From CAZCPB01 sp044223975 (GTDB lineage Bacteria; Planctomycetota; Phycisphaerae; Phycisphaerales; UBA1924): a stretch of DNA of 64,000 nucleotides. The stretch is taken from positions 36,027 through 100,026 of the forward strand of contig JBGALI010000021.1 in assembly GCA_044223975.1 (NCBI GenBank), given 5' to 3'. Under the pieces are notes generated by a model. It was given only the letters and a program-made list of their open reading frames with translations, did not search any database and was not told the DNA's origin. The translations under genes were made by a program, and so were the position numbers. Positions within the stretch are counted from its first letter, which is position 1. The number at the start of each line of letters is the position of its first letter. Positions 8,149 through 19,988 of this stretch are shown here, one piece after another.

Positions 8149-10068
8149 ATGCTCAATCGCACGAACCAAGTTCTCGTCTCACTGGCGTTCTTCTTCTTCG
8201 GCTACCCGACCGCGGCTCACCCCCCCGATGAGCACGGGAACCACTCCGTCGAGCCCCACGCTCACGCCGGCCCCGCGTCCGTCCGCACCTGGACCAACGC
8301 CCGGACCCGGGAGATCGTTCGCGGGTCCTTCCTCACCGCGCGTGACGGCATGGTCAGCGTCGAGCGAGAGAATGACGATGTTGTCGTCTTCGCGATGGCG
8401 GAACTCTCCGAGCCTGACCGTGCCGAAGCAAAGCGCCGCATCGCCGAGATCAAGGCTCTCAACGAGCGTCTGGCCGCGTCAGCCGTCTCGGCCGGGACCG
8501 ATACCGCCGCTGCCCCTTCGGCAGACCCGGCAAGGCCGTCGCAGGCCGCGCCCTTTGAGCTCTTTGCGCCGTTCGTGAAGACCCGGTGGGACGAGCAGTG
8601 GCTCTACGTCGAGTCCGACGGCCTGCCCCACGCCCCCGTCACCCACCCGCTCATGGTCGGCATCAAGAGCTGGCAGCAGCAGGTCCCACTGCCACAGGTC
8701 TACACGGGCGACAACGCGTGGCGGATCCCCCTCAAGCCGGAACTTGCCGAGAAGCCGATCTCGGGGAAAACGCAGCTCTTCCGCGGCGCCATCGCCCTGG
8801 CCGCCAACGGGGTGCCGATCTTCAACGCGCTCAACAACCGCGGCGACGACACGTTCAAGGTCGGCGAGCTCGATGAGTACGGCGGGCACGCGGGCCGGGC
8901 CGACGACTACCACTATCACATCGCGCCGCTGGCCCTTCAGAAGATCGTCGGAAGGGACAAGCCGATCGCGTACGCGCTCGACGGCTTTCCCCTCTACGGG
9001 CTCTTCGATCCAATCGCGAAGAAGGGCACCGAGAAGGCCTGCCCGCTGGGGAGCACGGCCAAACTCGACGAGCTCAACGGGCACTTCGGCGTCAACACCG
9101 ACGGCTCGCGCGGGCTGTACCACTACCACGCCAGCATCGCCTACCCGTACATCAACGGCGGCGTGCGCGGCAAGGTCACCGTCAAGGACGACCAGATCGA
9201 TCCGCAGCCCAGAGCCAACCCCGTCCGTCAGTGGCTCCAGCCGCTGCGGGGCACCACCATCACCGGCTTCAAAGCACTTGCCGAGAAGTCGTGGTCGCTT
9301 GAGTACACCCTCGCCGGCAAGAAGCACCTGGTGAACTTTCGGATCGAAAGCGGGGGCAAGTACATCTTCGAATTCGTCGACCCCGACGGCACCACAAAGA
9401 CCGAGACGTACCAGGCTCGTCCCGATCGTGACCGGCCCCCGCAGAGAGATGGCGATGCCAAAGACCGTACTCGGCGCCGCGGACGCGACGGCGCTCCGGG
9501 GGACCGTACTTCCTCCCCGCCGGAGGAGCAGGCCCAGCCAGCAACCCCCGCACTCAAGGCCGCCACATCTGATTTCAAACTGACCAGCCCCGCGGTGGGC
9601 GACGACGCCAGACTGTCCGCGGAGTTCACGTGCGACGGCGCGAGCATCTCCCCGCCGCTGGCGTGGGCCACAGCCCCCGCGGGCACGAAGAGCTTCGCGA
9701 TCACGATGCACCACATCCCCGGCCCTCCCCGTCCCGGTGATCGCCCGGGAGAGGACAAGCACGTGTACCTCGTGCTGTACAACCTCCCCGCCGACACTAC
9801 CTCGCTCGAAAAGGGCCAGACCAAGATCGGCGACCGCGGCATCAACACCGTGAATCGGCGCGCGGAGTATGCGCCCCCGTGCTCCAAGGGCCCCGGCCCC
9901 AAGAAGTACACGCTCACCGTTTACGCCTTGAGCGAAACGACGGTGTCGCCAGCGACGGACGGGGCGGCGGCCGGCGTCACGATGGACGGCCTGCTGGCGG
10001 CGATGAAGGACAAGACCCTCGCGGCCGCGACTCTCGATGTGACCTACGAGCGCCCGGGGAATCGATAG
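8149..10068 (+). CDS. Exported multidomain protein: SHD1-like, YHYH and PEBP-like domains
   Basis: A 639-residue protein with an N-terminal signal peptide. Residues about 40-105 (from RTWTNARTREIVRGSF to a helix rich in AKRRIAEIKAL) resemble the SHD1 domain common in planctomycete exported proteins. The middle is a YHYH domain: DDYHYHIAPLAL and LYHYHASIAYPYINGG. After a charged linker (about 425-465, many Arg/Asp) comes a phosphatidylethanolamine-binding-protein (YbhB-type) domain with FKLTSPAVGDD, FTCDGASISPPL and KHVYLVLYNLPAD. None of these domains has a settled reaction here. It sits between the sulfatase and the metallophosphoesterase, seven bases before the latter, suggesting one operon of exported proteins. 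Confidence 0.85.
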   Translation: MLNRTNQVLVSLAFFFFGYPTAAHPPDEHGNHSVEPHAHAGPASVRTWTNARTREIVRGSFLTARDGMVSVERENDDVVVFAMAELSEPDRAEAKRRIAEIKALNERLAASAVSAGTDTAAAPSADPARPSQAAPFELFAPFVKTRWDEQWLYVESDGLPHAPVTHPLMVGIKSWQQQVPLPQVYTGDNAWRIPLKPELAEKPISGKTQLFRGAIALAANGVPIFNALNNRGDDTFKVGELDEYGGHAGRADDYHYHIAPLALQKIVGRDKPIAYALDGFPLYGLFDPIAKKGTEKACPLGSTAKLDELNGHFGVNTDGSRGLYHYHASIAYPYINGGVRGKVTVKDDQIDPQPRANPVRQWLQPLRGTTITGFKALAEKSWSLEYTLAGKKHLVNFRIESGGKYIFEFVDPDGTTKTETYQARPDRDRPPQRDGDAKDRTRRRGRDGAPGDRTSSPPEEQAQPATPALKAATSDFKLTSPAVGDDARLSAEFTCDGASISPPLAWATAPAGTKSFAITMHHIPGPPRPGDRPGEDKHVYLVLYNLPADTTSLEKGQTKIGDRGINTVNRRAEYAPPCSKGPGPKKYTLTVYALSETTVSPATDGAAAGVTMDGLLAAMKDKTLAAATLDVTYERPGNR

Positions 10069-10075
10069 GAATCAC

Positions 10076-11734
10076 ATGTCACTCTGGCCGAGTCGAACCG
10101 CCGTGGCCCGTTCCTCGACGCTGGTCGCGTCGATATTGCTCGGCGTCGTGGCGCTTGTTTCCACGTACGCAGCGCCGGGCGATGGATCAGAAAGCAAGAT
10201 GTCGGAGCAGCCGGAAAGCAAGGCCAGCGGACGCGGGCTCATCGCGGAGATGAGCGCGTTCCACACCGACGTGCCGGCGCACCCGTTCGACATTGTGCTC
10301 GTGCGCCCGACGGCGACATCCATCACCGTGAGCGTGCTGAGCTACGCCGACACCGAGGGCTACATCGAGTTCGGCACCGAAGCGGGGACGCTGGACCGGC
10401 GAACCGCCTCGAAGCCGTTCAAGGCCGGCGTGCCCGAGCTTTTCGTGCTCGACGGCTTGGCGCACGACACCGGGTATTCCTACCGGTGGCGCTACCGGGA
10501 AGGGCCCGACGCGGCCACGAAAGCGCCCGCGAAGGGTGCCGCCTTCGCGTTGAGCCCGCCGTACTCGTTCCACACGCCGCGCAAGGCGGGCCACACGGGG
10601 GCCTTCACGTTCACCATCCAGGCCGACTCGCACCTGGACAGCAACATGACCCCCGCGGTCTACGAGCGGACGCTCGCCAACGCGCTGGCGGACAAGCCTG
10701 ATTTTCACGTCGACCTCGGCGACACGTTCATGACCGACAAACGCCGTGATTTTCACGAGGCCCTGCCGCAGTACATCGCGCAGCGGTACTACTTCGGTCA
10801 GCTCTGCCACTCGGCCCCGATCTTCATGGTGCTCGGCAACCACGACGGCGAGTGGGGGTACGCGGCCGCCGGGCCAGACGAGATGGCGGGGTGGTCCTTT
10901 GCCCAGCGGACGCGCCTGTTCCCGCCGCCCCAAATCTACTCCGCAACAGATCTCCACGAACCTCCCATGTACACCGGGCGCACCTCGCTCGCCAAGGGGC
11001 AGGGCGCCAACTACTACGCCTTTGAGTGGGGCGATGCGCAGATCGTCGTCCTCGACCCGTTCTGGTTCACCGCCACTCGCGCCCGCGGGCCCAAGGGTGC
11101 TGCGCAGGCCGCGCAGAACTCCAGCACCGACGAGAATTGGACCCGCACCCTCGGCCGCGGTCAGTACGACTGGCTGGACCGCACCCTCGCGGCTTCGAAA
11201 GCCAGGTTCAAGTTCGTGTTCGTCCATCACCTCGTCGGCGGGCTCGGGCGGGACGCCCGCGGAGGTGTCGAGGCCGCCCCGTACTTTGAGTGGGGCGGGA
11301 AGAACGCCGACGGCTCCGAAGGCTTCGCCGCCCATCGCGCCGGCTGGCCCATGCCGATTCACCGCCTCCTCGTCGAGCGCGGCGTCGCCGCCGTCTTCCA
11401 CGGGCACGATCACATGTACGTCCGCAGCGAGCTCGACGGCGTGGTGTACCAGTGCGTGCCACAGCCCGGCAACCCCCGCGGCGGCACGCGCAGCGCCGAG
11501 GAGTACGGGTACACGTCCGGCACTATCCTCGGCAGCCCCGGGCATCTTCGCGTGCGCATGAACCCCAACCAAGCCCAGGTCGAGTTCGTCCGCTCCGCCC
11601 TGGAACAGCCGCCCGACGCCCGGCGCCGCGAGCGCGAGGACAACGGCGCGGTCGTGAACGCCTACGAGATCAAGCCCCGCACTCCATCGTCACCCGCCCG
11701 CGGGAATGGCAGCAACCCGCCGGGCGCGAAGTGA
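10076..11734 (+). CDS. Exported metallophosphoesterase, purple acid phosphatase-like
   Basis: A 552-residue protein with an N-terminal signal-anchor. A beta-rich domain (about 60-175, resembling the N-terminal domain of purple acid phosphatases) precedes a calcineurin-like phosphoesterase domain. All metal-binding motifs are present: ADSH (DxH), LGDTF (GD), LGNHDGEW (GNHD), VHH and HGHDH. The reaction is hydrolysis of phosphomonoesters or diesters with two metal ions; the substrate is unknown. It starts seven bases after the preceding YHYH gene with AGGAA just upstream, so coupling is likely. It converges on the PEP-CTERM gene with only two bases between the stop codons. Confidence 0.88.
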   Translation: MSLWPSRTAVARSSTLVASILLGVVALVSTYAAPGDGSESKMSEQPESKASGRGLIAEMSAFHTDVPAHPFDIVLVRPTATSITVSVLSYADTEGYIEFGTEAGTLDRRTASKPFKAGVPELFVLDGLAHDTGYSYRWRYREGPDAATKAPAKGAAFALSPPYSFHTPRKAGHTGAFTFTIQADSHLDSNMTPAVYERTLANALADKPDFHVDLGDTFMTDKRRDFHEALPQYIAQRYYFGQLCHSAPIFMVLGNHDGEWGYAAAGPDEMAGWSFAQRTRLFPPPQIYSATDLHEPPMYTGRTSLAKGQGANYYAFEWGDAQIVVLDPFWFTATRARGPKGAAQAAQNSSTDENWTRTLGRGQYDWLDRTLAASKARFKFVFVHHLVGGLGRDARGGVEAAPYFEWGGKNADGSEGFAAHRAGWPMPIHRLLVERGVAAVFHGHDHMYVRSELDGVVYQCVPQPGNPRGGTRSAEEYGYTSGTILGSPGHLRVRMNPNQAQVEFVRSALEQPPDARRREREDNGAVVNAYEIKPRTPSSPARGNGSNPPGAK

Positions 11735-11736
11735 AC

Positions 11737-12459
11737 TCAGCGGCGGCGTCGGATCGCGCCCAGCCCGGCAAGGCCCAGCAGCGCGACAGAGGATGGCGCC
11801 GGGATGCCGATCGTGAGAGTGAATCCGGCCCCGGAGTCGCCGCCTTCGCCGAAGGCGCCGCCGACGTTGTTCTTGTAGCCGGCGTAGGACCCTTCGACGC
11901 GGTAGAGGCCCGGCTCGAGGTTCCATACCGCCGCGCCGCCGAGAGCGAGCGCAACCCCGTTGCGCTTCAACGTGGCCAGGTTGCCACTCCACTGCGCGAT
12001 GATCGTGTCGGTGACGGTGAAGCTGAAATTGAATTCGCCCCCGCCCGAGGCGCTGGAGGATTCGCCGGGGCCGATGAAGCCGGGAAGACTGTAGATGGAG
12101 TTCACGCCCCCCGAGATGGTCAGAATGCTGCTCTCGGCGAAGTTTGAACTGAAGCTGCCGCTGGTGTACGTCAACGCGGGGGGCGGGCCGCCGATGCCAC
12201 CGCCGGTATTCCCGCTCCCCGAGAGGTTGCCGTCCATGCTGGAGGTGTCCCAGGTGCCGAACCCGCCAAAGCCGTTGAAGCCGTTGGCGAAAACCTCGGA
12301 CCCGTTCACGGACTTTCGCGCCAGACCCCAGCCATTGAAGTATGGGAAGCCTTGGTCGTAAACAACCGGGAAGTTGGCGAGCGCGGCCGGCGCAAGCGTG
12401 CTGAGAACGACGAGACCCGCGACGCGCCGAGCGTCAAACAGCGAACGAATGCTTTGCAC
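11737..12459 (-). CDS. PEP-CTERM sorting domain protein
   Basis: A 240-residue exported protein. It has a signal peptide ending near ALANF, a Gly/Ser/Asn-rich beta body (many GFGG and SGS runs), and a C-terminal sorting tail: PAPSS, a hydrophobic helix (VALLGLAGLGAI) and a final RRRR. Such tails direct proteins to an exosortase-type transpeptidase. No exosortase gene is in the window. The body matches no enzyme I know; it may be a surface or matrix protein. It lies downstream of the Ser/Thr kinase gene on the same strand but has a candidate promoter of its own. Confidence 0.85.
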   Translation of the reverse strand: MQSIRSLFDARRVAGLVVLSTLAPAALANFPVVYDQGFPYFNGWGLARKSVNGSEVFANGFNGFGGFGTWDTSSMDGNLSGSGNTGGGIGGPPPALTYTSGSFSSNFAESSILTISGGVNSIYSLPGFIGPGESSSASGGGEFNFSFTVTDTIIAQWSGNLATLKRNGVALALGGAAVWNLEPGLYRVEGSYAGYKNNVGGAFGEGGDSGAGFTLTIGIPAPSSVALLGLAGLGAIRRRR

Positions 12460-12533
12460 GATGTCTGCTCCCCTCGAGGCGTCTTGCGCGGGAACCCACC
12501 CGCGCCGGAAACAACGCCGACGTCAAGCGCGAG

Positions 12534-12561
12534 AGTCTACCGAAACTCAAATTCTGATCAA
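12534..12561 (-). promoter_or_regulatory. Candidate promoter of the PEP-CTERM gene
   Basis: Read on the minus strand, TTGATC (12561-12556) is followed after 16 bases by TAGACT (12539-12534). It lies about 75 bases before the ATG, in a stretch more AT-rich than its surroundings. Confidence 0.35.
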
Positions 12562-12580
12562 GCAATTATGCGGATCCGCC

Positions 12581-15073
<2,493 letters not shown>

Positions 15074-15297
15074 GGAACAACGCCCCACATAAGAACGCTT
15101 TGCTCAAACCGCGGCATGCCGGAACCCTCCCCCGGGACGATTGGCCGGGAGTGTAACGAAATCGCAGCCGTGGCTGGCACGCAGGGCGTCTTCGGCACTG
15201 AACTGCCCGGGCCGCGGTCGCACGCGTCCCTGGTCGAGATTATCCTGCGGTCGACGCGACCGCGACTGATCGTCGGATCGCGCGGGAGACGGCATCT

Positions 15298-17817
15298 ATG
15301 CTTTCATGTCTGTCGAGCCGCGTTCGTGCGTGTTGTCAGGCCGCGGCGGTCACCATGATCGCGCTGGCGGCGACGCGGTCGGTGAACGCGCTGGCAGCGG
15401 GCGAGCCGCCGACCGGCGGCACTCCGAGCGGTGCTTCAACCGGTCGGGTCGATCTGCGCCCCGCGTTCGAACGCTGGCACATCGAACGCCGCACGCAGGG
15501 AGCGAGGGGAACGTGCTCGGTCTTTGTGGTGACCCAGGCGCTCGAGTACGCCGCCGCGAGTGCGGGGCTCGCGCACGATCGGCTCAGTGTCGAATACCTG
15601 AACTGGGCGTCCAACCAGGCCGCGGGCGATGCTCACGACGGCGGATTCTTTTCCGACCTGTGGAAGGGCTTCGCGGCCTACGGGATCTGCACCGAGAAGG
15701 AACTGCCGTACCGGGACGCGTTTGACCCGGCGCTCAAGCCCGGTGACGTCGCAACCGAGGGCGCGCGGGCGATGAAGGACGCGGGCCTTCGACTCCACTG
15801 GATCAAGGAGTGGGACGTCAGCACCGGCCTGACGTTGGCGCACCTCGACGAAATCAAACGCACGCTGCGAGCGCGTTGGCCCGTGTGCGGCGGGTTCCGC
15901 TGGCCGAAGCAGGAGGAGTGGAAGAACAACGTGCTGAACACTCCGCCGCCCGAAGGCGTGCGCGACGGGCATAGCGTGCTGCTGGTGGGGTACCGCGACG
16001 ATGCCGCGATGCCGGGCGGAGGCGTGTTCATCTTCCGCAATTCGGCCCACGGCGCCCGCGACGGCGAGATGACCTACGCCTACGCCAGCGCGTACATGAA
16101 CGACGCGGCATGGATCGAAAGCACGAGGGCCCCGGCCGCGAAGGCGGGTGCTTCGCTCAGGACCGACCTGCTCAGTGTGCTCGGCAACGCCCCCATCGGC
16201 CGCAACCGGCGCGTGTCGAGCAACATGCAGCCCGATTGGCACACGGAGAACCTGGACATGACGTGGCTCCAGCCCGGCGAGTCGGTCGAAATGCCGGTGC
16301 TCGAAGGCCCGGGCGTGATCACGCACATGTGGTTCACCAGCCACGCCGGGTGGGTCGGCGAGCTCAACGCCCTCAGCCTGCGGATCTACTGGGACGGCCG
16401 GAAAGACCCCGCGGTCGAGGCGCCGCTCGGCGACTTCTTCGCGGTGGGGCAGGGCAAGCCCGCCGTCGTCGAGAGCATGCCCGTGCAGGTCTCGCCGACG
16501 GGCGCGCTCTCCTGCTCCTGGCGCATGCCTTTCGCCAAGTCCGCGAGGATTGTCGTCACCAACGACAACCCCGACCGCGGCACCGGCCTCTACTGGCAGG
16601 TCGACTGGACCCAGGTCGACCAGGTGCCCGAGGGCACGCCGTACTTTCACGCGCAATACCGCCAGGAGTACCCCGCGGCCGCGGGGAGTGATTACACGCT
16701 CGCAGACCTGCGCGGACGCGGCCTGTACGTCGGCACGGTTCTCTCCGTGACCTCCGCGCAGAACGGGTGGTTCGGCGAGGGTGACGACTTCTTCTACATC
16801 GACGGCGAAGCGGTCCCGAGCCTTCAAGGCACCGGGAGCGAGGATTACTTCAACGACGCGTGGGGATTCCGTTCGCGCACTGGCCTTTGGTTCGGCTCGC
16901 CCCGCTGGCAGGGAGATTCCGCGGGCGACAGCGGCGTGTGCTACCGCTGGCACCTCCCCGACCCGGTGAACTTCACGACCTCGCTCAAGGTCGCCATCGA
17001 GCACAAGGGCAACCGGGCGGAAGACACCGAGGGTTTCTTCATCGAGCGCCCCGATTTTTTCAGCAGCGTGGCGTTCTGGTATCAGGACGGCGATCCCAAG
17101 CCCTTTGCTCGCATGCCGGCGTGGAACGAGCGCCGTGTGCCGTGGGAGCGCCATCACTTCGTCCGCGCGTTCAGGAACGCCAAGGCGACCGGCGATGTGC
17201 CGGTGAAGATCGACACGTCCGGCCTGTTCGGCGCGCGGCCGATGCTGCTGTGGCCCAACACGACGACGGGTGCGGTGCTGACCCTCCCCTTCGAAGTCGC
17301 CGATGACGGCCGCTACGCCGCACGCCTCACCGGCGCAACGGGTCCCGAGTACGGCGCGTACGACGTTGAGATCGACGGGAAGAAGGCGATCACCGCGTCC
17401 CTCCGCGCTGCTGAAGGAGCCGAGGCAGACCTGTCGCTCGGCGTCCTTACGCTCACCAAGGGCAAGCACACGATCTCGTTCCGTGCCGCGGCAGGCGCGC
17501 AAGGCTCGCTCGCGGTCGAGATGCTGAGCCTGCTGAAACTGCCTCCGGAGGCCACGCGCCAGGTCAAGACGCACCACGAAGCACACTTCGTCCGCCTCGG
17601 CATCGGGCGCGCGGTGTACGCGTTCCGCCTTGCGTACGGCAGACTGCCCGAGTCGCTCAAGGAACTCGTCGATTCCGGGATCATGGCCGAGCGCTACCTG
17701 CGCGATGAGAACAACCAGCCGTTGGTCTCGCGGCGCGAGGGCGATTTCCTCGTGGTCGAGAGCGCCCAGGGAGAAAAATGGACCAAGCGCTGGCAGGGTC
17801 TCGACGCGCGCCGTTGA
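15298..17817 (+). CDS. Exported papain-like peptidase fused to a DUF2961 (GH172-like) domain
   Basis: An 839-residue protein with a signal peptide. Residues about 50-270 look like a C1-type papain fold: C73 in GTCSVFV, H225 in DGHSVLLVGY and N248 in FRNSAHG could form the catalytic set. From about 300 a DUF2961 domain follows (SNMQPDWHTENLDMTW, GVITHMWFTSH, and GTGSEDYFNDAWG with E515). DUF2961 includes family GH172, known to act on arabino- and fructofuranosides. Residues about 650-745 form a beta-sandwich-like stretch, and the last 70 residues resemble a small helical tail. The fusion of peptidase and glycosidase-like domains is unusual. It is divergent from the kinase gene, with about 220 bases between them. 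Confidence 0.82.
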   Translation: MLSCLSSRVRACCQAAAVTMIALAATRSVNALAAGEPPTGGTPSGASTGRVDLRPAFERWHIERRTQGARGTCSVFVVTQALEYAAASAGLAHDRLSVEYLNWASNQAAGDAHDGGFFSDLWKGFAAYGICTEKELPYRDAFDPALKPGDVATEGARAMKDAGLRLHWIKEWDVSTGLTLAHLDEIKRTLRARWPVCGGFRWPKQEEWKNNVLNTPPPEGVRDGHSVLLVGYRDDAAMPGGGVFIFRNSAHGARDGEMTYAYASAYMNDAAWIESTRAPAAKAGASLRTDLLSVLGNAPIGRNRRVSSNMQPDWHTENLDMTWLQPGESVEMPVLEGPGVITHMWFTSHAGWVGELNALSLRIYWDGRKDPAVEAPLGDFFAVGQGKPAVVESMPVQVSPTGALSCSWRMPFAKSARIVVTNDNPDRGTGLYWQVDWTQVDQVPEGTPYFHAQYRQEYPAAAGSDYTLADLRGRGLYVGTVLSVTSAQNGWFGEGDDFFYIDGEAVPSLQGTGSEDYFNDAWGFRSRTGLWFGSPRWQGDSAGDSGVCYRWHLPDPVNFTTSLKVAIEHKGNRAEDTEGFFIERPDFFSSVAFWYQDGDPKPFARMPAWNERRVPWERHHFVRAFRNAKATGDVPVKIDTSGLFGARPMLLWPNTTTGAVLTLPFEVADDGRYAARLTGATGPEYGAYDVEIDGKKAITASLRAAEGAEADLSLGVLTLTKGKHTISFRAAAGAQGSLAVEMLSLLKLPPEATRQVKTHHEAHFVRLGIGRAVYAFRLAYGRLPESLKELVDSGIMAERYLRDENNQPLVSRREGDFLVVESAQGEKWTKRWQGLDARR

Positions 17818-17824
17818 GCCGCAC

Positions 17825-18346
17825 CTACGAAGGCGTCGACCTGTGCCGCGCTCCGGTGAATAGACCGACGCCCGCGGCGCCGCTGCTGGGCAGGTGCGCC
17901 TTGACCGTCTGCCACGCCGAGTTCGCCGCCGACTGCACAGCCTCCGTGCCGGCGTGGATCTCCCGGTCGATCGTGTCCATGTGTTCGCTTGACACGCCCA
18001 GCCCCAGCTTGTTGAGCGCCACCGCGACGGCGATCAGCACGCCCCCGATCAGCAGCGCGGCAATCATCGCACGCTTCAGGAGGTACGCGAACACGAACGC
18101 CGCGATAAAGCTCGCGCCCACCTTCACGCACCACGGCGCCCACGCCCCCGGGGCCTCATCGTGCATCCCCGCCCAGCCGATCATTCCCGCGCCGGCGAGC
18201 GTCGCGATCCCCGCCAGCAGGAAGAGCTTCGAGCGCAGGGGTGATGTGACCAGCCCGAACACCGATCCTCCGAGCGCCGCCAGGCCTGGCGTCGATGAGG
18301 GTGGTGGGGGAGGCGTTTGATTCGGCGGCGGAGTCGGCTCGGGCAT
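17825..18346 (-). CDS. Integral membrane protein of unknown function
   Basis: A 173-residue protein with a proline-rich N-terminus (residues 1-22), three hydrophobic segments (about 38-58, 70-88 and 90-112), then an amphipathic region (HMDTIDREIHAGTEAVQSAANSAWQTVKAHL) and a short basic tail. It resembles small membrane proteins of the FUN14 kind only in general layout, so I do not name it. It lies convergent with the peptidase-DUF2961 gene and downstream of zwf on the same strand (50 bases), so it may be cotranscribed with zwf. Confidence 0.6.
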   Translation of the reverse strand: MPEPTPPPNQTPPPPPSSTPGLAALGGSVFGLVTSPLRSKLFLLAGIATLAGAGMIGWAGMHDEAPGAWAPWCVKVGASFIAAFVFAYLLKRAMIAALLIGGVLIAVAVALNKLGLGVSSEHMDTIDREIHAGTEAVQSAANSAWQTVKAHLPSSGAAGVGLFTGARHRSTPS

Positions 18347-18396
18347 GGCAGCAACCCAGGATCTCGGCGTTCAGATCGACGTTCAACCCCGTCGCT

Positions 18397-19854
18397 TCAC
18401 AGTCGCGTCCATTCCGATCCCCACGCGTGGAGCAGGTCGTCGGCCTCGGCCGGTCCCCACGATCCTGCCGCGTAGGGGCGCACCGGCGGCGGACTGCTCA
18501 GCAGCGGGTCGTACAGCTTCCACGAGCCCTCGACCTCGTCCGATCGCACGAACAGCGTGCGGTCGCCGCGCATCACATCCATCAGCAGTGTCTCGTACGC
18601 GTCGGGGATCGCGCCGAAGACTTCCGAGTACCGGAACCGCATCTCCTGCGTCTGCACGTTGAGCCCCGCGCCCGGGTGTTTGACTTCGAACGACAGATTG
18701 AACCCCTCGTTGGGCTGCAGCGCGATGTCGAGCCGGTTGCGGTGCAGCAGGCAGGCGTTGAACGGGTGGAACACCGCCACCGGCGGGCAGCGGAAGCTGA
18801 TCACGATCCGAGACACCTTGCGCGGCAGGCGTTTCCCCGTCCGCATGAAGAACGGCACGCCCTGCCAGCGCCAGTTGTCGATGTGCAGGCGCACCGCGGC
18901 GTACGTCTCCGTCCGCGATTCGCGCGCAACGCCGTCCTCCTCGCGGTATCCCGCGACCGCTTTATCGCCAATCTTCCCCGGGGCATACTGCCCGAACACC
19001 GCGTCGCCGGGCGAGAGCGGGCGGATGGCGCGAAGGACCTTGATCTTCTCGTTGGCGACCAAATCGGCCTCGAGCGCCGCGGGCGGCTCCATCGCCGTGA
19101 GGCACAGGAGCTGCATCATGTGGTTCTGGACAAAGTCGCGGACCGCGCCCGCCTGCTCGTAGAAGCTGCCGCGGCCCTCGATACCAAGGTCCTCGGCCAC
19201 GGTGATCTCGACCTTCTCGACGCGGTCGCGGTTCCACAGCGGTTCCCACAGCGCGTTCCCGAACCGAAACACCAGGATGTTCTGGACCGATTCTTTGCCC
19301 AGGTAATGGTCCAGGCGGTACACGCTCGATTCTTCAAAGTGCGTGTGGATCAGGGTGTTCAACGCCTGCGCCGAAGCCAGGTCGGTCCCGAACGGCTTCT
19401 CGACGACCAGGCGCGTCCAGCCCGGTGAGCGGTTCAGGCCGGCCCCGCCCAGCGCGATTACCGTCGGCGAGAACGCGGCCAGGGGCAGCGCGAGGTTAAA
19501 GATCCGGTTGCCCGGCAGACCGCGCTCCTTCTCAATCCGCGCGATCCGGTCGGACAGCGCCCGGTACGCGACCGGCGACGAGTCCCCGAGCGACTGGTAG
19601 AAGATCGTCTCGCGGCACCAGCCCTCCGCGGCGGCGCGATCAACCTTCGCAGCGACCAGCGCGTCGATCGCTTGTGCGCGGAACTGCTCGTCGGTGAGCG
19701 CGGCACGGGCAACACCCAGGATGGCGTGCCGCTCCGCGCGGCGAGGATCGGAATTGAGATGGAACAGCGCCGGCAGGAGCTTCCGGTGCGAAAGGTCACC
19801 GGTCGCGCCGAAGACGACCAGCAGGTGTGATTCGGCGGTTTCGAGTGCGGTCAA
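18397..19854 (-). CDS. zwf: Glucose-6-phosphate 1-dehydrogenase
   Basis: Cytoplasmic enzyme that oxidises glucose 6-phosphate to 6-phosphogluconolactone with NADP+ or NAD+, the entry to the oxidative pentose phosphate or Entner-Doudoroff route. The 485-residue protein has the nucleotide-binding motif GATGDLSHRKLLPAL at the N-terminus, the substrate-binding signature RLDHYLGKE, and VEKPFGTDL. I chose a TTG start because AGGAG lies seven bases upstream and the length then fits the family; frames extending further upstream have no RBS. No edd, eda or pgl gene is nearby. Confidence 0.94.
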   Translation of the reverse strand: MTALETAESHLLVVFGATGDLSHRKLLPALFHLNSDPRRAERHAILGVARAALTDEQFRAQAIDALVAAKVDRAAAEGWCRETIFYQSLGDSSPVAYRALSDRIARIEKERGLPGNRIFNLALPLAAFSPTVIALGGAGLNRSPGWTRLVVEKPFGTDLASAQALNTLIHTHFEESSVYRLDHYLGKESVQNILVFRFGNALWEPLWNRDRVEKVEITVAEDLGIEGRGSFYEQAGAVRDFVQNHMMQLLCLTAMEPPAALEADLVANEKIKVLRAIRPLSPGDAVFGQYAPGKIGDKAVAGYREEDGVARESRTETYAAVRLHIDNWRWQGVPFFMRTGKRLPRKVSRIVISFRCPPVAVFHPFNACLLHRNRLDIALQPNEGFNLSFEVKHPGAGLNVQTQEMRFRYSEVFGAIPDAYETLLMDVMRGDRTLFVRSDEVEGSWKLYDPLLSSPPPVRPYAAGSWGPAEADDLLHAWGSEWTRL

Positions 19855-19988
19855 GTCGAGGCTCCTGCGTACGTGGCCCACTCCCCGTGCCCGGAACGAT
19901 ACCAGCCACCGGCGCCCCACGCCGCTGATTCCAGGAACATCCTGCTCACCCGGACTTCATTGTGACCGCACGCGCGGAAAGGTGCACC

